Part shown: piece by piece, positions 53,836-63,371 of the stretch | Numbering within the stretch: position 1 is the stretch's first letter | Layout of the letters: every line of letters begins with the position of its first letter | From: Paragyromitra xinjiangensis | Taxonomy: Eukaryota > Ascomycota > Pezizomycetes > Pezizales > Discinaceae | Length of the DNA: 64,000 nucleotides | Reading direction: 5' to 3' | Assembly (NCBI GenBank): GCA_038503065.1 | Contig: JBCAMK010000011.1 | Span: 62,001-126,000, forward strand | Notes under the pieces: model-generated | The model's input: only the letters and a program-made list of their open reading frames with translations | The model's database searches: none | What the model was told of the DNA's origin: nothing | Program-made: the position numbers and the translations under genes

Positions 53836-55266
53836 TTCAAGAGGTGCGTGTCCCAATCGTTTGTGCCACTCGGTAACGCTGGCCAGGAAAGATCGTGCAC
53901 TAATTTCTTCTTTAAGGATGTACAAGCCTTTTCGTTCTTTGCATTGCGCCAGTATTTTATCGTTTTTAGTGAAAGTGAATTCCCCATCGGTTCCGGTGGC
54001 TGTTACTCCTCTGGCCGCAATCTTTTTTCAAGATAGGAGTTTGCTGCGTAATTCCAGAATGAAGAGTACGTCATGAAGTGTGATTTTGTTGAGTCCTTGT
54101 GGTGTGCTGGCAATGATCTGCACCGTTCCTTTTCCTGTAATTGCCAGATTCTGGCCTCCTCCAACAGTGACTTGTTCTTCACAGTCATCGCAATGAATGA
54201 AATCGCTTGGGTCGCCTGTCATGTGGTCTGTACTTCCAGTGTCGAAGATCCATCCTTCTGAATGGCTAGTGGCATATGATTGGTGTTCTTCTGGTTCACC
54301 TGCTTCGGGTTCCTCAATGAGTACGTTCCAGTCAAAGGCTTCATTAAGGTAACAGGCGAAGAAGGCGGTGTGGGACATCTGGTTGTTTGCCATGTTGGAT
54401 TGTGGATTTTTATCTCTTAGCTCGTTCCTGGCTTTCAGCTTTCGGCATTCTTTATAGGTATGTCCTTTGGCGTAATCTCCGTTCTTGTTGCAAAAGGTAC
54501 ATTCTTTAGTTCCCGTATTTGTTGATGTTGTTGATGTGTTCTTGCTCCAGTACGAAGTGATTCCAGTTTGTGGGCTTGCAGCATCGTTGACTGCCTTGTC
54601 GGACAGCTTCTGGTATATGTCTTCGTACGTTAACGTTGCTTTTGACAGAAAGTTATCTTTCATGTTGTCGAAGGAAGGTGGTAAGGTTTGGAGTAGGTAG
54701 GTTGCCTGTCCATCAGTTGTTCTAGTTAACTTGTGGAGGTGGTAGGCCATTTTCTTCTTGTCGCTTTCTTGCGATGTTCGTTGCGTTAACAAGGTCCAAA
54801 GTTGTGGGAATTCCGCCATGTGTTCGAAAAGAGACGTCCCTTCGTTGTATTTGAGATTGTTGATGTTCCCTAGGAGCTGATGAAGGGTTTCAGTGGTTTG
54901 CCGTGCGAATTGATCTTTTAGTAATTTTCACATTTCCGCAGATGTTCTACATCCAACAAGGAGATCGGATACGCTTTCGACGACATTTGAATTTATGAAG
55001 ACTTTGGTGAAATTATTTTTCGTGTCCCAACATGAATTTGATTTCTGGACTTTGATCGCGTCGGTGTCCTTTTCCTTTTCTTCTTCATCGCTTAGTTCTT
55101 CGATATTTTCTTCTTTTTTGGGAGCGGTGGATGGCCTGGTTTTGTTTCTGAGGACGATTTTCCAGGCTTTGTTTTGACGAAGTACTCCTGTAGCAAGCTG
55201 ACACCATTTTTGATAGTTGTCAGGGTCCGAGAGATGAGTCACGATGAGTGGGACTTTTGCGGACAT
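53836..55266 (-). pseudogene. copia gag and aspartic protease
   Basis: Gag begins at 55,266 (MSAKVPLIVTHLSDPDNYQK) with the UBN2-like core, interrupted by TGA at 54,928-54,930. A zinc-knuckle-like motif CTFCNKNGDYAKGHTYKEC has C-x2-C-x9-H-x4-C spacing, five residues longer than the canonical retroviral C-x2-C-x4-H-x4-C. The protease active site is WIFDTGSTDHMTGDP. Another TGA is at 54,028-54,030, before the pre-integrase region (EWHKRLGH, H-x-x-x-H type). Confidence 0.85.
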
Positions 55267-55593
55267 GGTTCTGGTGTTTCGGTAGAAAAGTGTGAGATGG
55301 GTTCAAGGGTTTCGTCAAGGTTGAATGGGTATGAAAAGTTTGTTGCGGTCGCTTTTCTCATGGACAGGTCGATTCAAAATAAGACAGTGTCATCTATGAG
55401 TCTAAAGCAAATGTTATCAATGTATTAGTCTATCAAGCAAGGGGGTAGGTCAAGTAATGGTGTTTCGTAGTAGCGAGGTTTTTCTTCTCTCTCTTTTTTT
55501 CGCTGTAAGCGAGCTTTATTCTTCTGCGATTTTGTGGAATAGAAGAGGCTGTTAAAAGGCATGCGAAGCGATGGATTTTTCTTAGGTGTAATC

Positions 55594-55606
55594 CGGGCTC
55601 ATAACC
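55594..55606 (-). promoter_or_regulatory. copia primer-binding site complementary to initiator tRNA-Met anticodon arm
   Basis: Directly after the 5' LTR (element orientation) the sequence GGTTATGAGCCCG is complementary to CGGGCTCATAACC, the anticodon stem-loop of eukaryotic initiator tRNA-Met (CAT anticodon). Copia-type elements are known to prime from such an internally cleaved tRNA. Confidence 0.75.
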
Positions 55607-55831
55607 TATTGTTATGAGAAGAGAGATTGTTATTCTGAATAAAGAACTAACTACTGAGCGGGATCCAGTCCCTATTTATTTCCCTGTTCTTCGCTCCCAT
55701 TCTGTTTCCTATATCCATCCATCTCATATTGGGCACCTTCAATGGTTATCCCGTTCCGCCTATACTATTCTTCCGTCGGTCAAACAAACTATCCAATCAC
55801 GTGACATTGATGTCATTCGCTTCTTACAACA
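55607..55831 (-). repeat. copia 5' LTR
   Basis: 225 bp, starts TGTTGTAAG and ends CATAACAATA in element orientation, so the termini are TG...TA rather than TG...CA. The GTTTT duplication lies outside at 55,832-55,836. It retains CpGs lost in the other LTR. Confidence 0.9.
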
Positions 55832-55836
55832 GTTTT

Positions 55837-56393
55837 TTTACTGAATTATCATCATTGATGGAGGACGACAAAAGCCTTGCACTGCCTGCTATGTTCCCAA
55901 TACCTACAAGCTGATACCACTCGTTCGAAGCACGATCTCGGTTCCCAGCTACTAAGCATCGAGATAATTAATCAATAATAGAAATCAGCCTAAGCAAGTT
56001 CACTTTACAATAGCTATAGCTCTAGGCCATCCATTTTTCTTTGCATAACATACGGCATCGTGGAAATTCTCGTATAACAGGCGTTTTCACGTTCACCTGT
56101 ATATCCCATATTTAGCTTCGTTTGTAACCCTTCCCACTACGTGCGGCTCTTGCCCTTGCGCAGAACTTTGCGGGAATATTAAGAGGGGGTTCCTTCCAAT
56201 ACGACCGCTTGTTGTCCAATTTTAGAACAATCGAGCTTACGGTTGCACAACGTTACACCACTCACCTAATGTGAGCAACCTGCGCCAGGAAGCTTGTCCA
56301 TCCATCTCGCATGAGAGGGATGATGATTGGAACTCGTGAGGCTACCGAGACTGCTCGATGCTGATTGTGACGATTGCAGGACAAGGTACTCTA
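55837..56393. other. Spacer between copia and Tc1-like elements
   Basis: About 560 bp without coding frames or recognised repeats. Confidence 0.5.
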
Positions 56394-58082
56394 CTCGTAT
56401 TCTCGTGATGTTTCCGAACTGGCCTGGGTCCGCATAGAGGTGCATATGACCTGCATACATACAAAATATCTAGCAAATCGATTTACAAAATACATCTAAA
56501 AATTGAAACTATTACCCCCCTCATCAGCAATACAAGCCTCAATCCTCCTTGACATAGACATGATGTGATGATTTATCCTTTCTACAGGATAATTTTTCCA
56601 TTTTTCCTCCACAACAGCCCTTATCCCCTTTGCTGTAAATTGCCAGCCCAACCTTTTTTTAATTTTGTCCTTCATCTCATTCCATATCGTTTCTATAGGG
56701 TTCAAATCGGGGGAATTGGCAGGCCATTCTAGCCTGTTTACTCCCTGACACCAGCATGCCTCATGGTGATAATGGTGCTTGTGAGAAGGGGCATTATCCT
56801 CCATGATAACGAGATCTGGCCGTTGAACTGCAGCAGTAGTGGCAAAGGGAAATAACAGAGGATTCAAAATTCGCTCTCTGTAAATGTACCAGTCAATTCC
56901 ACCTTTTCTATCTTCCCCTCGAACCTTCAACTCGGGTATGAATTGTTGTTGAAAGCCCATGTAGTTGAGCCATTCTTGTTGTCTAAGCTCAGCTTCAAAC
57001 TCCTGACGGAGATGTACATCTGCAGCCTTTCTCTCCTTTGATGTCTCATATGGTGTCTTGTAGACATGATAAGGAAGATCAGAACCTAAATTATAGTATT
57101 TGTTAACATTATTTTAAACTTTTAATTAAGAGTTACATGTAAAAAGAATCATATACCTGGGCATCCGTAAAGAATAGCTCCCCAAAACATAACTGTTGCA
57201 CCTTTAGGGAATTTTCGATTGAGGTTTCTGAGCAAATGTTGCTCTCCTGCCCGCCGCAAAACCCCTCTTGCACGGCGGCTTCTTAAATTACCAGTCTCAA
57301 AATAGGTCTCATCTGTAAAGACCACATTTTGCCAGTTGAGGTATCGATACTTGAGACAAAATTCTAGTCTCGCTGCCTTTTGCTCAGGGCTTAAAGAAGG
57401 CTTTTTAGTAGGCTTTCGACGGTGGATTCCATCTGATGCGAGTACTTTCTTAACAGTAATTGCACATATATCAAGTCCCGCTATTCAAGGTCAGCTTATA
57501 CTTAAAAAAAATTATTACCGAGCATACCTGCTGCTGCAAGGTCTTCAAATGGCATCCGACAATGCTCAGCATCTGACAAAGTCAACTCTATCAACCTCTT
57601 TTCTTCCGCTGGTGTTAAAACACTATTGCATCCTTTCTGGGAATTTGGTTCGGGTGCTAAGTTCTCTGCAGCACACAGGTCAGGATTCCCAGTTTCTTCT
57701 GTCTTTCTTCTTGCCTTGTTGATGATATCTGAGCAGGTACTCATCGGAACCTGAGACTTCGCAGCTATCTCAGATAGCTTCATCTTCCGAGGTCCTGTCA
57801 AAGTCGCATATGCAAGAATTTGTCCTCGCTTGGACATCGATGTTGTCTTTCCCCGTGGATACCTGATCATTTTGGGCTGATCGTGATGTATTCTGGACAC
57901 TACCTGACTCCAACCTCACTCCTCAACCCCGAACCTTTTACCCAAGCTCTCTCACCTTGAGGCTCTGCGCTGCCAGCTCACTTGCGACATTTGGTACTAA
58001 TTCATTGGTCCCTGCCTCTATTATGGCCGTATGCACCTCCATGCGGACCCAGGCCAGTTCGGAAACGTCACGAGAATACGAG
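56394..58082 (-). mobile_element. Tc1-like DNA transposon, 1,689 bp, apparently complete
   Basis: 58-bp inverted repeats begin CTCGTATTCTCGTGAYGTTT and run to GAGGTGCATAYGRCC; the two copies differ by four or five transitions, with the left copy always carrying T or A. TA lies outside both ends (56,392-56,393 and 58,083-58,084). The single gene on the minus strand has a full transposase reading frame across three exons. Confidence 0.9.
56496..57900 (-). CDS. Tc1-like transposase (DD34E), intact, three exons
   Basis: Exons 57,900-57,528, 57,480-57,157 and 57,085-56,496 join in frame through introns of 47 bp (GTATGC...ATAG) and 71 bp (GTATAT...TTTAG), giving 428 residues. The N-terminus has a helix-turn-helix (AYATLTGPRKMKLSEIAAKS, then MSTCSDIINKARRK) that binds the inverted repeats. 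The catalytic triad is visible: first Asp in VVFTDETYF, second in VIMEDNAPSH, and Glu in SPDLNPIETIWNEMK, 34 residues after the second Asp, so DD34E. No stop or frameshift is seen. The gene fills the space between the inverted repeats. It cuts and pastes the element at TA targets in the nucleus. The start at 57,900 is the first ATG in frame; a later ATG is possible. Confidence 0.85.
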
Positions 58083-58138
58083 TACTCTATCGTGTGTAGA
58101 AGTGCAGATCGCAGATGCGCAAAACTAAGTGTAACGTA

Positions 58139-60358
58139 ACGTCTTTGACTGGCTAACCGCCCGTGACTGGGAAACCGATCGGCTGCGTAGCAACGTGAGC
58201 CTCAGCGAGCGCCTCTACAAAAAAGGCTCCCGATAGTAGCCCTATGAAGATAATCTCTCCGAATAAAAACTAAATACATTATCCTCCATCTATCGATCCT
58301 TTTGAGCTTTTCCCCAAACCTTGTTAGCCTTTTTGCGGCTTGGGAGTGGTGTAGAATCCACAGGTGGCACATATAAGTCATCTATATCTGGCCACTCCTC
58401 CTCAGCCTCCTCCACCCCCTCTACCCCCTCCACACTAGCCATATTTTCTGGCTCAATACTATGTACAATAATACTCTCAGAAATAGCTACGGTTTTTTTA
58501 CCCCTGCCCCTGCCTTTAGGTTTGGGAGGCCCTTGCAGTTCCTTCAAATTTTTCTTTTCTTCCCTAGTAGCTGCCTTAGCCGCTTTCTCGGCATCGGCGC
58601 ACTCTCTGGCCTCCCTCAACCTTATGACATCTTCAGTAGTAATCACTCTAGCCTTGGTAAGCCGCTTTCTGTCACAAAAATTGGCATGGACCTTTTTAGC
58701 TGCAGATTCCCGGAATTTTTGGTGTATATGATCGCCAATTTCCTTTTCAGTAATAGATTGCTGCAAGCCTTTATCAAGCCGCTCTATTAGTGTGTGTAAC
58801 TTGCATGCGCTTTCTGAAACACCTTTAATTAAAGCTAAGGCCTCTTTGGTGGTGGACCTAGCCATGCGGCTTGTGCAGGGGGTGGAAACAGTAAATGACA
58901 TCTTGGGCTTGGCAGGCGGTGGGTTTAAGACCTGGCGGGGATTGTAAGGCCATATTCCAGCCTCCTTCCATGCAGCTAGGATGTTTGACTGGGTGTATGC
59001 AAGCTGCCGGGCAGGGAAAAGTAATCTAATAATTTGATTAGAATTAAAATGCGGTGATATGGGGGGTGCACTGACCGCAAAAATTGACCCTTGTTTATCC
59101 CCAAATCTCCACTATCCATATGTTGATCTAGTGCATTACTATAGTGACGCTGCAGGGGGCTAAATAGACCCACATCCAGGGGTTGTAGGAGGTGGGTGGA
59201 GTGGGGGGGTAGGCAAAAGGGGACGATTTTATGCGCCAAGCAATAATCGAAAAACTCCCAAGTGACATGAGATACATGGCCGTCCGAAATAAGCAGCCGC
59301 CATTCTCCAGCCGCTCTATAACTTATATTAGTATATTATATTAGTTTAAGCCACAGGGGTTGTAACTTACTCCTTGGTAGTATATTTTTCAAAATTTTTA
59401 GTCAGCCACTCCATACCAAGGAAGGTGTCAGTCCACCCCTTGGGAGAATAACTGAAAGTAGCCACATCCTCGGCAGTTACCCCCGCATACCATCCCTTAT
59501 AATGTCCAGCCCCTTGATTGATTACCATAGGGGGTAATGCTATGCCCGCAGCAGATACACCTTCAATTACTGTCACCCATTCGCGGTTGCCGCTATGCGT
59601 AAGTCGTGGATTTTTGCACCCCCTCCTGCAGATTACCTTACACTTAGAGGCAATCCCCATCATAAACCCCTTTTCGTCCATATTGTATGTGTTCTTCGGG
59701 AGTATGTTATACTGACGTATAACATGACGCAGCTAATATATATGTCAGTTATGTGTTGATATAATGAGTATACTACATACCTTCTCGAAATAGTCTTTTA
59801 GTAGCAATGGGTTATCCGCGTATGCACGCTGCCGCTCCAAACGCGTCGTGAAACGTGACTGTAGCTCTGGATTGCGGTCTAAGAACCGCCCTAGCCAATG
59901 TACTCCTAACTTATGCCCGCGATGCCGCTTTTTAACAAGGTATGTGGCCATCTCCTTCACTAGCCCCAGTTTGAGCGGAAACCCCCAGTCATCCATGCGT
60001 TGACACCATTGTACAATTGATTTTTCTTTGTACTCTGTGAGTAACTGTTGTCTGCGATGGCTTTCTCGGCGATTTTGAGCCCCTTGTAGGCGATCCCTCA
60101 AGGTAGAGTAGGGTATACCAAATTTCTCGGCAGACTGTCTCAGTGATGGGTCCCTTGCAGTATTGTAGTGTTCCATGGCTAATTTTATGTGTTCCTCACG
60201 CTCTTCTAACTGTCTTCCCTTGAGGCGACCCATCGTGATGTGTGTTGTAGGTGGTTTACTCTCCTACTACCCCGCTTCCTTCTCCCCCTTCAGTTCCGGA
60301 ATCTTGGCGCCGAGCCGATCGGTTTCCCAGTCACGGGCGGTTAGCCAGTCAAAGACGT
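58139..60358 (-). mobile_element. pogo/Fot1-like DNA transposon, 2,220 bp, apparently complete
   Basis: Perfect 46-bp inverted repeats starting ACGTCTTTGACTGGCTAACC occupy 58,139-58,184 and 60,313-60,358. TA lies outside both ends (58,137-58,138 and 60,359-60,360). The identity of the repeats and the open transposase indicate a recent insertion. It starts only about 55 bp from the Tc1-like element. Confidence 0.9.
58290..60233 (-). CDS. pogo/Fot1-like transposase (DDE_1, DD35D), intact, four exons
   Basis: Exons 60,233-59,781, 59,732-59,371, 59,315-59,076 and 59,025-58,290 join in frame by three introns of 48, 55 and 50 bp, giving 596 residues. The N-terminal psq/CENP-B-type helix-turn-helix is seen in AEKFGIPYSTLRDRLQGA and the following DNA-binding half (WLGRFLDRNPELQSRF). 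Catalytic residues: Asp in YNMDEKGFMMG, Asp in LISDGHVSHVTWEF and Asp in LLQPLDVGLFSPLQ, 35 residues after the second. The C-terminal part has a helix repeat, a basic GRGRGKK patch and an acidic end. No interruption is visible, so the protein could be functional. The start at 60,233 (MGRLKGRQLE) is the first ATG and lies 80 bp inside the right inverted repeat. Confidence 0.85.
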
Positions 60359-60360
60359 TA

Positions 60361-60898
60361 GTACCGTGATATTTAGCGAAATTCGTCCAAGCACAAAAGC
60401 GAACATCAGACACCTGACTCAAACCACTTGATGCTGCATGGCCAGTGTACTAATCGCTATATCTCCAGAGCACATCATGCGTCAGAATTGGGTCAGACAA
60501 CACAAAAATATTAATAGTTAGCAAGAGTTCTAGAAATAGTGTGGGCTAGCTTGATAGAAGACAGATACACAGTCAGATAAGAGGCATTGAAGAGGATGGC
60601 TCAATGACCTTACAAATAAACCCTACGTACTTAGTGGAATCGAGAATGGATTTCAAAGCACAAATACGGAAATTCTTGCGTTATTTATAGCGATGTCATC
60701 CGACCATATCCGTATTTAATTAAGCGATTAACCAAGTGATAGTAGCACAGTAATTGGATCTACGGGTCTTCAACTTCCTCTACCCCTGTCTTGAATATAG
60801 CTAGGCTTACTTGCAGCGGGGATAGGTTTCCAGGGAATCGTTTACGTGCGATTGATTGGGAGCAAACCTCACGCCATCTAAGCGAGGGAGATACCATA
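60361..60898. other. Stretch without a supportable gene
   Basis: No frame, repeat or splice structure of note. Confidence 0.4.
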
Positions 60899-61063
60899 AA
60901 AACTCGAAAAATTGGGTAGCGCACTTTCCTGAATCAAACTTAAGTTGGTTTAGAAATGACCTGAAATTGGCTTAGACACGCCACTTGATCTCCAACAAGT
61001 TCCTTTACGGGTTGGTGGCGAGGTTAATACCCCTGTGAGACGCTACCCAATTTTTCGAGTTTT
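60899..61063. mobile_element. 165-bp MITE with TA duplication (same family as 35,847-36,011)
   Basis: Arms AAAACTCGAAAAATTGGGTA-GCG are inverted at the two ends (about 23 bp), with TA outside both (60,897-60,898 and 61,064-61,065). The size is identical to the 35.8-kb element, and the first 15 bases match its right end. The internal sequences differ. Confidence 0.7.
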
Positions 61064-61554
61064 TACGGTAGTCATTTTCATAGATGGGCTTCAGTCACTT
61101 TATTTACTTGCTGTGTCCCTTTTTCTGGCATATGGATTATGTTCGTTGGTCGTTCTCCGGTAGTTGTACTTGTTGTGGTGTTGCCATTTGAGAAACTATC
61201 ATCGCCACAGGTGAGGTCAGCCGGGAAACTAAGAGACCCGGTGTTAGCAGAACCTCGGTATCCCTTGGCGTATACGTATTCAGTAGGAATTTATCAGGAG
61301 TGAGTAGGTCTATGACTTATTGAGATTAGAGGCATAGATTTTTTGTTATAAGCTTCCGCTATGATCCATACCCGGCCAAACGACATCAGCATGATGTTAT
61401 AATACTCTTCAGCATCAGTATATCAAATCAATTTTTCTTCTACGACAAATATTTGCTATGGATTATGCCGGCTTATGCGAGGCAACTGCTGTATTATGTT
61501 AAGAGACTGGAAGAAACTTTCAAAAAGGTGGGCCGCCTCCGCCTCGAGCCGAAA

Positions 61555-61700
61555 ACCCATGTACTTGTTCTCCACCATAAGAACTGGAAAGCAGGGGGTG
61601 TGGCTTTACATATTAGGAAGTCCGAGTACAATCCCATAGCATACAAAGCCACCACCCCTCTGTTTTCTGGGGAAATGAGGATCCTCCTGCGCGGCGAGAC
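61555..61700. repeat. Palindromic repeat R3, related to 6,221-6,285
   Basis: CTCCACCATAAGAACTGGAA followed by AGCAGGGGGTGTGGCTTTAC forms an imperfect inverted repeat with GCCACCACCCCTCTGTTTTC-TGGGG about 70 bp on. Both arms resemble the 6.23-kb segment (CCATAAAAACCAGAAAACAA, GGGGGGTGTAG). A 118-codon frame (61,453-61,809) crosses it and is judged fortuitous. Confidence 0.45.
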
Positions 61701-61809
61701 ACCTGGCCCGTGCCACTCACTAGACGGTCTGGGTTATTTTTATTTAGGCACTAAACTCCAAGAAACTATACATGCAATACCAAAGCTCAGCTTCCGGTCT
61801 CGGCCTTGA

Positions 61810-62719
61810 CTTTTGCGAAGAGATCAGGAGTTCCTTATACTCTAACATCTTCCACAAGTCACCGCAAGATCGTTGCATCTTCGTTTGTATTATACCTTCA
61901 AGCTTCCTAACTCGTGATATCTGATGCGAAAGTTCCAATGGCATGGTTCAATTTTTTGTCGCTAGGCAGGAGTGGAGTTATAGAGTTCACTTAGTTAATC
62001 TATCGTTCCATAAGTTGTTTTAAATGACTTCCGGGGCTGGGTAGCCTCAGCCGGTTGTGGCTCCAGCGCCTTTGCCTTTGCCCTTAGCAACGGTACTCCG
62101 CATGCCAGGATTTTTTGAGAAAGAAATGCATCAAGCACGTGGGTGGCTAGCCGTCCTACGAGTAATATTTTAGTGAGACACGCAGACCCAGAACACCAAC
62201 AAACTGGATTGCAAGTTCCCCAGCTAAGGATTAATGGTGTCAAATATTATATAAACTGAAGAAAAAGTTGGGCAATGCTAAGATTTCGAGACGAAGTGAT
62301 AGAAGGCCTCGCCGAGGGTAGTCCGTCCATAGCGGGAGTTCGTCTGTAGGTGATCTATGTAATTTGAATACCTCTGTGCCCTCATCGGCTATTGGGCCCG
62401 CGTTCGCAGCAGCAGCCATTAAATCTATAATTGGGTTTGGAGTTCATGATTTGAATATGCTTTGACGAAAAGGTTGATTGTTCAAAAACTAATTGTAAAA
62501 AAGAAACATCTAGCCTGATGACTTGTAAGAAGCCCAAGATGATTATTACCATGGCCTGAAGGATGATGATGATGCTATGATCGAGGTGTTAGCACTCACT
62601 GCCCATTTCCTGATAGGGAGTGTATACCTTTTGAGGAATCCCCGTGTTCTCCCCGCCCTAGGTTGTCTCCCCCACCTGGCTGTGTCTCTTTGTCTAGGGC
62701 GTTAATTACTTCCATTTCA
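61810..62719. other. Stretch without a supportable gene
   Basis: Short overlapping frames on both strands; nothing with a family motif. Confidence 0.4.
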
Positions 62720-63371
62720 CTATAACGGATAGGATATAGTACCTTTCGGGGTATTTCTCTGTATCTCTTGCTCGTTTAGCTCTTGGTTCTCTGGCCCACT
62801 GGATCGTATCTCGTTCCCCGGTGAAATGCTTGCTCCTGTTTCTGGCTTTCTCTGCCTTCCGCGCCTAGAAGATCCGCCTCGCGGACCGCTGGACTCATCC
62901 GAATCTGCCCCACCACCTATTCAAACATAAACCTCTCCTTTACTCCTGGATGAATAGTCTATACCTTTTCTCCCCTCCCGATTGTTCCGAGACACTTTGT
63001 GTTTCTTATTCTGGAGACTCTTCTCCCATACGCGATTCATGAGAATCTGCAGTTGGGTAAAATATTTGGCTTTCTCAGTAGGATCCTCAGGGACGACCGG
63101 TTTCGGTATAAGTTCCATTAGTTTATTCTCGAGGGATTGCCTGTTGGGTATATCCGTCCAGAATTCATAGTTTTCTTCAAGCTCTCTTGAAAAGAGTTTC
63201 TACACCTTCATCAGTAACGTGACTGTCTGGCATGGAGGAACCGCACCTGAAGATGAGCTGTTGTCACGGGATTCCCCATCTTTTCCAGAAGGTCGACAAA
63301 CGGGTTTGACTTCCCCGACCCAGCCATGTTGCCGCTGTTGTTCTGACACCAGATTTTGTGCGGGGTTCATG
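62720..63371 (-). pseudogene. Broken unrecognised gene
   Basis: Minus-strand frames that each read like protein follow one another. MNPAQNLVSEQQRQHGWVG starts at 63,371. After a frame change near 63,235, a segment reads DSHVTDEGVETLFKRA; after another near 63,180, ENYEFWTDIPNRQSLENKL and a Lys-rich helix continue to a TGA at 62,921. The same frame then goes on with a Gly/Ser/Arg-rich tail (ADSDESSGPRGGSSRRGRQR) to 62,720. Two frameshifts and one stop mark it as decayed. No family is recognised; an undetected intron could explain one of the frame changes. Confidence 0.4.

Larger units (their letters stand above)
48257..55831 (-). mobile_element. Full-length Ty1/copia LTR retrotransposon with three nested insertions
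   Basis: Two LTRs (48,257-48,484 and 55,607-55,831) flank gag, protease, integrase, reverse transcriptase and RNase H in copia order on the minus strand. GTTTT repeats directly outside both LTRs (48,252-48,256 and 55,832-55,836), a 5-bp target duplication. Subtracting the inserts at 48,607-48,855, 49,056-50,670 and 51,902-52,600, the original element was about 5.0 kb, normal for copia. All its stops are TGA. It is not autonomous now. Confidence 0.9.

Noticed and set aside
53685..53987. 100-codon minus-strand frame in the pre-integrase region
   Set aside because: It is in a different frame from the copia polyprotein, whose own frame is open here between TGA codons.
61453..61809. 118-codon plus-strand frame
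   Set aside because: It runs through palindromic repeat R3, and its residues change with the repeat arms.
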